A stretch of 64,000 bases of DNA from Microbotryomycetes sp. JL201 (taxonomy: Eukaryota > Basidiomycota > Microbotryomycetes): contig JAQYUZ010000012.1 of assembly GCA_033819885.1 (NCBI GenBank), forward strand, positions 1-64,000, in the 5' to 3' direction. Both the position numbers and the translations under genes were made by a program. Below the pieces are notes generated by a model, which saw only the letters and a list, made by a program, of their open reading frames with translations, made no database searches and was not told where the DNA came from. Of the stretch, positions 10,105 through 20,328 are shown piece after piece; the stretch's first letter is position 1; each line of letters begins with the position of its first letter.

Positions 10105-12986
10105 ATGGCAGCACCGCGGAGACGGAGACTGCACATTCAACTCGTCATCATCGGAAGCTGTGCTGTGCTGTTGCTGACGACGTGGCAAGTTGTCGCCTCG
10201 ACCGTCCATTCGGCCACGGCACACGAGAACGGCCAGACCGACCTGGCCTCGCGGTTGTGGCTGCGGCTTTCTGGAAAGCGCCGTCTCGTGCCAACGACAG
10301 CTCCGCCGCCTATCGTCTCTGCGTCAGTGTCTCCGTTTCTGCCGTCCCAGGATCCCTTGCCTGTGCACCATGCGGAAGCCAAAATGATTTATCACAATTA
10401 TCCTTTGTCAAAGCATCGTCCACCTTCAAATCAATTTTTGCTGTCACCGAATCCAGATTTCGGCAGGCCGCTGCTTGCCGTCATCACCGCCACGATGAAT
10501 CCGCGAAGAGCGATCATGGCAGAGACCGTCAATTCATTGTTCGGACAGTCTTTTCAGAATTTCGTCTGGATCATCGTATCTGATCACACGACGTTACCCG
10601 ACTCCACAACATATTTAGAGGAGCTGGCCAAAGATCCGCGCGTAGTCTTGCTCACGAACCCAGGGGACCCAGGCTTGGCACAAGGAAGAAACGTCGGACT
10701 GAGATACCTCCTCGAGAAAGTTGAACACAAGCCCAAGTACATCATGCCGCTCGATGACGATGACTTGTACGAGTTGACTGCGCTCGAAAAACTTATCTGG
10801 ATGATGGAGTCGAACCCGACTTGGTCGCTCGGCGGATACCCATTCATCAAATGGGGACCGGACACGAACGAGACGGTCACGACGGGCTTGCACTCGGGTG
10901 AAAAAAACTGGTTGTGGGCAAGTGACCTAGCGAGTGGACATGCCCTAACTTTGAGCTGATCGTTGGCGATGCAGGACAACTTTGTACCAAATGCGGCCAT
11001 ATTCACCATGCAAGCGGTCGTCGACTCTGCATGCCGCTACGACGAAGAACAATTCAAAGCTGGTGGCGAAGACTGGGACTTTTGGATGTGTTTGGCCGAG
11101 CACGACCATTGGGGCGGGACGGCGCAGGAGTTTCTGTACTGGTGCGTTTATTCTACGCACATTCGAGACAGCCGCTGATGGCCGAACGATAAGGTATCGC
11201 ATGAATCCGAAAGCTTTCCGAGCTTCTCGCTGGGGCGACACGTTCAAGCTCGATTCGGCAAAATTGTCGCTGAAAGAGAGAATTCAATCGAGACATCCGT
11301 CACTCGAAGACAACTTTCCCCGTCGCGTCCCGGAACAATCGATACACCTCGAGCCAATCTCGTGGGAACCACCGGGTCCGTCCAACATTATCGGCACAGA
11401 CAAGAGTATCGTCTTCATTGTACCATGGCTATAGTAAGTCCCGCGCGTCGCATAGTTTGGATAGAGTCTGACAATGTCCAACCGTCGCAGCGTTGGTGGT
11501 GCCGATATTGGCGAGTCTGTCTGACCGCCAGCTGATGCCCAGGCTGACCTTAGCTGAACAGGCCTCTTGCACATGGTGCAGAAGTATGCTGAAGCCGGTT
11601 ACCGCGTAACCGTCGTGTCAACCCTGTACAAACCCCCCGAAGGCATTGAACTGAGGCCCGAGATTATGAAGTGGACTCATGACGTCCACATTTTACCCAC
11701 TTTCTTGAGGCCTCGAGATTTCCCTCGATATCTCAAGCACCTCGTCGTATCGCGTGGAAGTCGGGCAGTCATCTTTAGCAACTCGCAGCTGGTCTACGAA
11801 ATGCTGCCGGCTTTGGCGGTTGAGCTGCCATACGTCAAGTTCATTGACGTGAGTTGGTGGACCTATGGATCGACGACCTTGCTCTGGCTGAATCCGCTCT
11901 GTCCGGCTTCTAGTACCTTCATAATGAAGCATACGACGGGTGGAAATCGGGGGGATATCCGCGCTTTTCGATCATTAGCCAGCGGTACTTGGCACGGACC
12001 ATTACTTGCTCGAACTACCTCAAGCAGTGGTTGCTGGCCCGCGGGCACCTTGACGAATCTCGCATTGGCGTCGTCAAGCTTGGCATCGACATGTCAGAGT
12101 TTCGAGTGACTCGAGAAGCCGAGCGGCTCCAACAAAAGTCCGATCTGCTCGGGCTTGATGCGGACACTGTTGTCGTCGCGTTTGTCGGCCGGTTGGACCC
12201 TCAGAAGAGACCTCACCTTGTGCCTCAGATCGGTCGTGCCCTGCTCGACAAGGTTGATGAGGATTTTGTGATTCTGATGCTGGGAGACGGGCACTTGCAC
12301 GACAGCGTTGGCGACTTGATTCGCCAGACGAGAACGGAGGACTACGTAAAACTTCTAGGCAGCACTGACAAGGTACACGACTATTTGGCTGCCAGCGATA
12401 TTTTCCTGTTGCCGTCCATGTCGGAAGGCATCTCGATAGCAGTCGCCGAGGCCATGGCGGTTGGGCTGCCAATTGTCACTGCCAATGCGGGCGCTCTGCC
12501 AGAACAACTGGGTGTCAATGCGACCGCAGAAGTCGGCGGAGTGATCGTCGACCACACGCTGGATGACGAAGACGACGCTGCATTGTATGCCGACGTGATT
12601 GCCCATTTGATCAAAGACCCTCAACTTCGTCATAGACTCGGCCAGAACGCTCGCAGGTTGATCGAGGTTGGGTTTGACTGGCACGAAACGCTTCAGGGTC
12701 TCTTCAAGGAGACCGAATTGGCTCAGAATCTGCCTGGACATCCTCACCAGCCCGTAGATGACGGCTATCCTCATCCGGCTGGTAAGTGTCTCGCCCTCAA
12801 TCGCAAAGCCGACTTTTGCTGACAGTGATGCTCTAGCATACTTTGCCATCCAGAGCTTGCTGCATGAGAATTGGCGTATCACCGACTTTGCTGGCAACTG
12901 TAAGCAGTTCTGTCGAGGGTCGAACTTATGCTGACGCAGATTATTTCTTCAGACCCAAGCAGTTGATACCTCGCAATCATTCATAG
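10105..12986 (+). CDS. Fused GT2-GT4 glycosyltransferase, type II membrane protein
   Basis: A single spliced reading frame joins two glycosyltransferase modules. After a short basic N-terminus comes one transmembrane segment (LVIIGSCAVLLLTTWQVVA), so the enzyme is probably a Golgi or ER type II protein. Module 1 is GT-A fold, family 2: LLAVITATMNPRRAIMAETV, DPRVVLLTNPGDPGLAQGRN and the metal-binding MPLDDDDLYE, then GGEDWDFWMCLAEHD. Module 2 is GT-B fold, family 4: VGRLDPQKRPHLVPQIG, a nucleotide-sugar site SMSEGISIAVAEAMAVGLP, and NARRLIEVGFDW near the end. Sugar donor and acceptor cannot be read from sequence; a role in cell-wall or surface glycans is inference. About eight introns, two with GC donors (10918-10974 and 11511-11561). 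The ATG at 10105 is used because no ATG lies upstream in frame. The stop lies only 24 bp from the stop of the convergent neighbour. Confidence 0.85.
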
Positions 12987-13010
12987 ACGTGTGAATAGCA
13001 TTGTTGTACG

Positions 13011-14178
13011 CTAATCTACGTGGACAGGGTTCCACGAACATGCGCCGCCTCGACCTTGATCTAAACTATCGAGAGCCTGCATGTCTTTCGGCGATAGCTC
13101 AAAGTCAAAGATTTGCGTATTCTCCTTTATGCGAGCAGGCGTGTCTGACTTGACGATTGGAACTAGTCGAAGGAGGTTAGAGAATCCTAAATGAGCAACG
13201 CCGGTGACATACCATATCCTTTTTGCAAGGACCATCTCAACAACACCTGAGCCGGTGTACGCCCGGTCTACGAGCGACAGCGTCAGGTCCGGAATGGCTT
13301 TTGCTGTGCATAGCGAAACTCACGCTCTTCGCCACCGATTGGAGCGTTGGGTCTTCCCACTTTGTGCCTCGGACGATGGGACAGTACGCTGAGTGCGCGG
13401 ATATCAGCGTGTATATCAGAACACGGACAAACAAGCGTGTCTGACCTTCAACGACGATATTATGCTTGATGCAATACTCGACAATTGGCTTTTGCTGACA
13501 CCATGGATGCAGCTCGATCTGGACATCGCTCATGAGCAGAGATTGATGTCCACCCCTCGGTGGAGCACTGACCTGGTTCACGTCAGGTATAACCGACGCT
13601 CCGTCGTCAACGAGCTGCTGCAGATGCTTTTCGGACTTTGAGACTGGCGTCAATAGCCGGGATGGTTCGGGTCCCGAATCTCGGCTCACAAAGTTCGACA
13701 CGCCTATCGCCTTGAGCGAACCTTCTTGCTGCATTCGCTCCAATTCTCGCCAAGCCTCGATTCGCTTCTGTCGTCCGCCGCACGGGTCGTGCAAGAGGTA
13801 AAGGCTAGCCCATGCTCGGTCAGGGCTATACTGGAAGTACTACGCTTGATACTCGACTCACCTCCATTGTGCATTGCTGCTCGCGGCCTTGCTGATTGAA
13901 TCTGTCACAGCGGCGCTAGTTGAGGCCCGAGCGTAATCTTTGCACGTGAGTTTTGAGGTAAGGAAGACGCCCTTGACGCCACTCTGTTGTACTGCAGCTG
14001 CGGTCTTGTCCTCGTTGCGGTACACGCGTGCGCTGTCGAGATGTCTGTAGCCTACGCGAAGCGCTTCGAGCGCAGACTCGAACGGCGCCGTGCTCTGCCA
14101 CAGTCCAAAGCCGAGCACTGGTAGCTTGTGACCAGAGCGCAGTGTGACTTTTGAATCAATCGCGAGAGGAGTCGCCAT
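13011..14178 (-). CDS. Aldo-keto reductase
   Basis: An NAD(P)H-dependent oxidoreductase of the AKR superfamily, reducing aldehydes or ketones in the cytosol. The catalytic tetrad is visible: Asp and Tyr in HLDSARVYRNE, Lys in FLTSKLT, His in YLLHDP. Other family blocks are KLPVLGFGLWQS at the start, GVSNF, VNQIELHPW across an intron, YCPIVRG, and SDTPARIKENTQIFDFELS near the end. About six short GT-AG introns. Length (around 290 residues) fits the AKR3/AKR5-like fungal reductases. The specific substrate is unknown. It is divergent from RAD2, with 102 bp between the two start codons. Confidence 0.85.
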
Positions 14179-14280
14179 GTCGCGGTGGTGTGTTGAGCAA
14201 GTGTACGCGCGCTTCTTGCCGTCAGCCGAACTCGCGACACCGACTGCGCACGCCGCCACGAGCGCGGACGAGGGCCCGTT

Positions 14281-17200
14281 ATGGCGAGTCGATGAGCATT
14301 GTGTGCCTGCAAGACGAGCTGACCGCGATGTACACAGGGAGTCAACGGCCTCTGGCAGTTGCTCAACCCCGTCGCGCGGCCCGTTGCCTTGGAAACGCTT
14401 GAGCAGCGCAGACTTGCCGTCGATGCGAGCATCTGGATCTACCAATTTCAAATGGCAACGCGAGACAAGAAGACGGGCAACGTCATCCAGGGCGCACACA
14501 TCAGTGAGCGCACCGACCGAGACCCGAGTCATGCCGCTCACGCTCGACGTCTCGCTACGTAGTGGGCACATTCAGGCGCATCATGAAGCTCTTGTTCCAC
14601 GGTATCAAGCCTGTTTTTGTGTTTGACGGTGAGGCACCAGCACTCAAGAAGCGAACGCTCGTACGTCATACCCACGTGACTATGCCGCGACATGCATCCA
14701 AGCAGCTGACACAACATTGGTGTGACAACGCACAGGAAGGGCGTCGCAGGCGCAAGGAAGGAGCAGGGCAGAATCTCCAGCGCACCGCAAAGGCGCTCTT
14801 GTCGGCTCAACTGCGCGCTCACTTGGCAAAGGAAGAGGCGCAAAGGTGAGCATTGTGCCATGTCATTGAAGATGAGCAAATGGACCCTCATCTGTCCACT
14901 CAGGGAAAAAGCACGTGCCGAAAAGCAGGGCATCCCGGCCCCGGACGACACGGGCGAGCAGATCAGCGGGGACGTTGTGTATCTGGAAGACCTCGAAGCC
15001 GGTACATCCGCTCCGAGAGCGCGAAGAAAGAGTACACCAGTGCAGCAACCACGCGAGTCCATTCTGCCGCCGTCACCTGCCAAGAAGTATGTGCCGAAGG
15101 ATCAGTATGCCCTGCCAGCGATTGCAGGACCGCTTGAATCACGCGCAAAGGCTTCAGACATTCGGATGGCAACGGCGCAAGAGCAGCAAGAGTTTTTCGA
15201 CGAGTTGCGACCCGATTTCTTCGACTCGGAAGAATTTGCGAGTCTTGCAACCGAGGTCAAGTACGAAATCATTGGCGAGCAACGTCTCAAGAGCCGACAA
15301 GTCAATCACCGTCGTGTACACCATATGAAGGCGCTTCCGACCGCACTCGACTTTTCGCAGAGTCAGATTGCCAACTTGATGGAGCGCAATGCGTACACGC
15401 AGAAACTGCTCGAAGTCACGGACGAGCTCGGCAGCGCAAAGATTCTCGTGCCGACTCGCGTCGCAGGAGAGCGCAGCAAGGTGTATGCGTTGGTTAAACA
15501 AGACCCGAGCAAGGGCACAGGCTACGTACTCGGAGTGCAGAATCCCGAATTGAACAAGACAGGTCCGATCGTGATTGACTCGACAACTTCCGAGGATGAC
15601 AACTCGACGATTGGCTCGGATGAGATGGAAGAAGTTGTCGTGCAAGAGACGTGAGCCCTATGCCTACGTGATCGAAGCTTGCGTGAGCTGACCGCTACAT
15701 CTCCAGCCGCGAAAAATCGCCGCCGCTGGATCGTCGACTTCGTCAGGCTGCAGCAATGGAAGCCATTCGTGCTCGACTCGGTCCGGCCATGCCGGATCCT
15801 AATCATGACCCTTTGCTCGACGGACCGCAAGAGAGACGTCGGCAACAAACGACCCAAAACGACGAGCTTTTTCGACAGCAATTTAGACCGGCGCAGCAAC
15901 AAGCGTCGGCGACTCACATAGAAAGTCAAGCCACGATTGACGAGGAAGATGACCCTGCGCTGCAAGAGGCGCTCGTCGAGTCGGCTTTGCTTGCCAAGAT
16001 CTCGGAAGCTGTGCGTCAGCGAAGACAAACGAGCGAGCACGCGTCCACCTTTCAGGCCAACTCGGACGACGAGCTCGACTATGTTGATGTTTCTCAACCT
16101 GATGCATCCTCTGTTGTGAAGCCGCCGTCTGTCATTCAGCTGACTTCGGACGACTCTGAGGAGGACTTGTTCGAAGAGGTCCAGATCGAAGGTCCAAAGG
16201 TGCTGCCGGCGCCAGAGTTAGCGAATTCAAGCGTGCACAAGCCGTCAGCGTCGGCCCTAGCAGAAGTTCCGCCCTTTGTGAATGAGTCGGGACTCGTGCG
16301 GGAACCGTCAGCTATGCCAGCACGTAAAAGTTTGATGGAGACTGTTTTGCGTTCGGACGACGAACATTCTGACGATGAGATGGAAGAAGTCTCTGTTGCT
16401 CACGAGCAGCAGAACCAGCTAACCCCGTACGCCTTTAATTCCGCTCGTCGAACGGCGCAAACCCAACCACAATGGCCGGGCGATGCAAGCACAATCGTAC
16501 ATCAGTCGGACATGTCTGAGTCAGCATCTGCATCGCCTGAGGCTGTCGTCAGAGGAGTAACAGCTCGCGACTTTGCCTCTGACGGCGTGCCCGAGTCTGT
16601 GCGGAAATCTGCGCAGGAACCTACGCAACATGCTACAGGGAGCATCCAGGTCGTGGGGCAAATCTCGCCGTCTGGCGCTGTCGATCTGCCCGAGCCGGAC
16701 TCTCAGATGCAATCCCTTGCCGACCTTGAACAAGATGCCGAAGACGTGCAACGACATACCTCACAGGTGCAGACCGCGCCATACAACATGGACGACGAGG
16801 TCGCGAAGGTGGATCAAGCTGCCCTACCGAACAACGACACGAGGTCAGACCATCTGACCGGCGGGCCTGTCCGTCAGTTTTCGCCTGCTCGTGCACTTGG
16901 AGAACCTTTTGAGACGATGCCTACGCACGCCATCGACGACGAGGACGGCTTTCCTCCGCTGCCGGAGCTGCCTCCGTTACCTGAAGAGTACCGTCATACC
17001 GAGAAAGAGCCGGCAACCGCGGGTGATGACCATTTAGCCAAATCGGACGAGGAAGAGTTTTTCGAATGGGAAAAAAGTCCAACGCCGCCAGCCGGTCGAC
17101 CAACGGACGAGCCATTGTTTCGGCAAGCCGGGTCGGACGACGACTTTGACATTGACGCCGAGGAAGAGATGGAGATGATTCGCAACTACGAGAGAGAGCA

Positions 17201-18812
17201 GGCTCAATATGCCGACATGCTGTCGCAGCTCAAGAACCGCAAGATTGAAGACATGCTCAATGAGGCCAAGAGTGACGTCGATAAGTTGATTGCTCAGCGT
17301 AATGCAGAACAGAGAAATGCCGAGGGCATCACAAAGACGATGTCGGCTGACATACAGGTGCGTACTGCGTGCCGTATCCGTCTCGTTTCCTGCTGATCTC
17401 GCTGCCTCGCAGGAAATGCTCATGCTGTTTGGGATTCCTTTCGTGACTGCGCCCCAAGAGGCCGAAGCCGAGTGCGCCGACATGCTCAGTCGAGATCTCG
17501 TTGACGGCATTGTCACGGACGATTCTGATGTGTTTCTCTTCGGCGGCACTCGAGTGTATCGACACATGTTTAACGACAACAAGGTCGTTGAATGCTATTT
17601 GATGAGCGACCTTGAACGCGAGCTCGGTCTCGACCGTACCAGGCTCGTCAACTTGGCGTACCTACTCGGCGGTGACTACGCGGACGGCCTTAAAGGAATA
17701 GGACCGGTTCAAGGTCGCGAACTGTTGGCTGAATTTGACGGTGATGACGGTATCAAAGAATTCAAAGAGTGGTGGCAAAAGGTGCAAGAGGGCCGCGATG
17801 ACAAGGCGGATACGAGCTCGCCGTTCCGTCGACGCTTCGTGAGTGATCGACGGCCACTTTCTAGCACATTATTGACTCTTTGCTTTCGATAAAGAAAAAA
17901 TCGCACAAAAAACTCGTCATTGACGACAACTGGCCCAACCCTGATGTCGTGCGTTTCCGAGCCAGCTCAAGGCCGTTCGACAGCTGAGTTTGCTATTGCA
18001 GGCCAAGGCGTATCTCAAGCCCATTGTTAGCGAAAACGACGAGCCGTTTGAGTGGGGCGGCATCGACTTGGACGGTCTGCGTTTGTTCCTGCAACGCATG
18101 CTTACCTGGAACAATGAAAAGACAAGTGAGCTACTGTTGCCCTTAATCAAGCGGCAACAGGCGAGAGCGCAGGGCCAGATCAAACACCAATCGTTCCTTT
18201 CCGACTAGTGAGTGTCTCGAAGGAACGAGAGGAAGGACCGCGAACTGACTCGCATGCAGTTTCGACATGTCGGCTGGAACGGGTACCTACCGCAACAGAG
18301 TTCGGGCTGGCTACGAGAACAAACGTTTGCAGAACGTGCTTAGGGTGATTTCTTTTGAGCCGTACGCCGGTGCAGTGCTGACGATAATCCATTGGCAGGC
18401 CCACCGTCAGCGTATGCGGGAAGCCAACAAGGAAGTGGCAGACGACCTTGAAGACGATGAGGTCGAGCCTGAAGAGACCGAGTCTCCTCCGCCAAAGCTC
18501 AAACGATCCAGATCCAAATCTAAGAGCGTTGGTCAGGACACAGCACGCATTCCGACGGACGAAGCAGGCGGGGAAAGTCTGGCGCCCGCGCCAAAGAAGC
18601 GCCGCAGCCGCCCTTCAAAGTCGACAGCCGCCGGTCGCAAGAGAACCCAAAAAGCGCTGAGTGACGCACGAGCTGCCGAGAGAGGCGACGAGTTTTCGTC
18701 GGACGAGGATTCCAACCCGGGTCGCCCGACGATTGCTTCTCTCCCCCGACCGAAGCGTAAAGCGACAAAGAAGCCGACGCGAGAGGTGGTCAGCTCAAGT
18801 GGTGATGATTAG
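14281..18812 (+). CDS. RAD2/XPG structure-specific endonuclease (nucleotide excision repair)
   Basis: Makes the 3' incision in nucleotide excision repair in the nucleus. The N-region begins MGVNGLWQLLNPVARPV, with AVDASIWIYQFQ and VFVFDGEAPALKKRTL supplying catalytic aspartates. A long acidic, poorly conserved spacer (about 700 residues) follows, as in XPG. The I-region has PQEAEAECADM, GIVTDDSDVFLFGG and LLGGDYADGLKGIGP, the remaining metal ligands and H2TH motif. The tail is basic and Ser-rich. Acidic patches such as SVIQLTSDDSEED look like SUMO- or TFIIH-interacting motifs (inference). About nine introns. The first coding exon is only the ATG: intron 1 (14284-14337) starts GCGAGT and ends CAG, giving Met-Gly-Val, which this family requires because Gly2 is invariant. 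The gene name follows yeast RAD2. Confidence 0.93.
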
Positions 18813-19027
18813 TCGGTCCTTTTCATCTGCGGATTTCTCGCGAAGTCGAGTAGTGCTTTTGCGAACTACGAAAAATAGATTGCCAGACTTGTCGCTTGTA
18901 TTGCAAGTAATTGTCAAGAATCGACTGACACTGTGCTGTATCATATCTGAGCTTGCCATGTAACGAACGGTGACGACGCTTTTTCGCGGCGGCGCCGCCG
19001 CTCGTTGCCTTTCCACAGACCGCAGCT

Positions 19028-20215
19028 ATGGCACCACCGGAAGTCTTGTGGGCGCAGCGCAGCAGGTGAGTTACGGTTGTTTGATTCGTGTGAGGTGCCC
19101 GTTTGGCAGACCATTCCTCGCGGGCGTGGCGAGCGAGTCGTCGAACGTCGACGAACAATGCGCGCGGCGGCGACGCATGGCAAGGGCAGGCTGGAAGGAA
19201 GCGCGCTATTCGCATTCCTCGCTATAGCCAAGACGTGGTGCTGGCTCCGAAACGGTCGTCGACAGTACCGTCGTCTGGCGCCCGATTGATCGCTGACGCA
19301 CACCTGCACCTCTCGCGCTCGGTTTCTGCAGTGAAAGCGAGCCTGAAAAGAATGTCATCTACCTGACTATCAACGTTTCCGAGCTTGACCCGTCTTACAA
19401 GCTCGACATTCAACCGACAAAGATCTCGTTCTCGGGCCACTCGAAGCAGACGGGCGGCACAGGCACCGCCGCAAAGTCGGAACCGACAACCTACTCGTTC
19501 GACCTCGACTTGTTTGCAGAGGTCGAAGAAGCCAAGCGCAACTTGACCGGCAAGAGCCTGCAGCTCGTGCTCAGGAAGAAAGAGGCAAAGGAGGACTACT
19601 GGCCAAGGTTGACAAAGGAAAAGGTCAAGCTCAACTTTTTGAAGGTGCGTCCGGCTCCATTGAAAGATGATACATGTTTTCCAACGCTGAGACTCTGCCT
19701 GCGCACGCCCAGACCGACTTTGACAAGTGGAAGGACCAAGACGAGCAAGAGGATGAGACTGACATGCCCGACTTTGGCGCCGTGAGTTGCACGAGACTAG
19801 CATGTCGATGCCCGCGCTGACGACAATGTTTCCAGGGCATGGACGGCGGCATGGGTGGCATGGGTGGCATGGGTGGCATGGGTGGCGGCGGCATGGGCGG
19901 CGCTGGCGGCATGGACTTTGCCTCGATGATGGGCGGTGGCGCCGGCGGAGCCGGTGGCATGGTAAGGCGGCCCATCGGAATCACGAGCGATATGCTGACG
20001 CCCTTCTCCCCACCGTAGGACTTTGCCAAGATGATGGTGCGTTGTTTCGATGGCATTTGTATTGCCCGTAGGCTGACTCTGCTGGTTCACAGGAGCAAAT
20101 GAAGGCGAGTGGCGCTTTCCCTGCCGGCGGCGACGATGATGCAGCCGGTGATGATTTCAAGCCGGAAGAAGACGAAGACGACGATGATGGACCGCCACCG
20201 CTCGAGGCGGCGTAA
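19028..20215 (+). CDS. p23/Sba1/Wos2-type Hsp90 co-chaperone
   Basis: Binds and stabilises the ATP-bound closed form of Hsp90 in the cytosol and nucleus. Exon 1 encodes MAPPEVLWAQRSS. After a 266-nt intron the CS domain continues with ESEPEKNVIYLTINVSELD, KISFSGHS, YSFDLDLFAEV, LRKKEAKEDYWPRLTKEK and FDKWKDQDEQEDE. The tail is a GGM repeat followed by an acidic end (EDEDDDDGPPPLEAA), both typical of fungal p23. Five introns. One internal exon (20019-20036) is only 18 nt, coding DFAKMM. The first intron is several times longer than most others here. It converges on coronin with 113 bp between stops. Confidence 0.92.
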
Positions 20216-20328
20216 GACGACTATTAGATTATCACTTTTGTGTTGCAATTCCAAATGAATCAACAATATCCAGATATGCGTTCGTCTATTGCAGCAAACG
20301 TCTAGTCGAGGGCAGCCTGCGTCAAGTG

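Noticed and set aside
19850-19935. GGCAT-type repeat as a satellite or mobile element
   Set aside because: It codes the Gly-Gly-Met repeat normal for fungal p23 tails.
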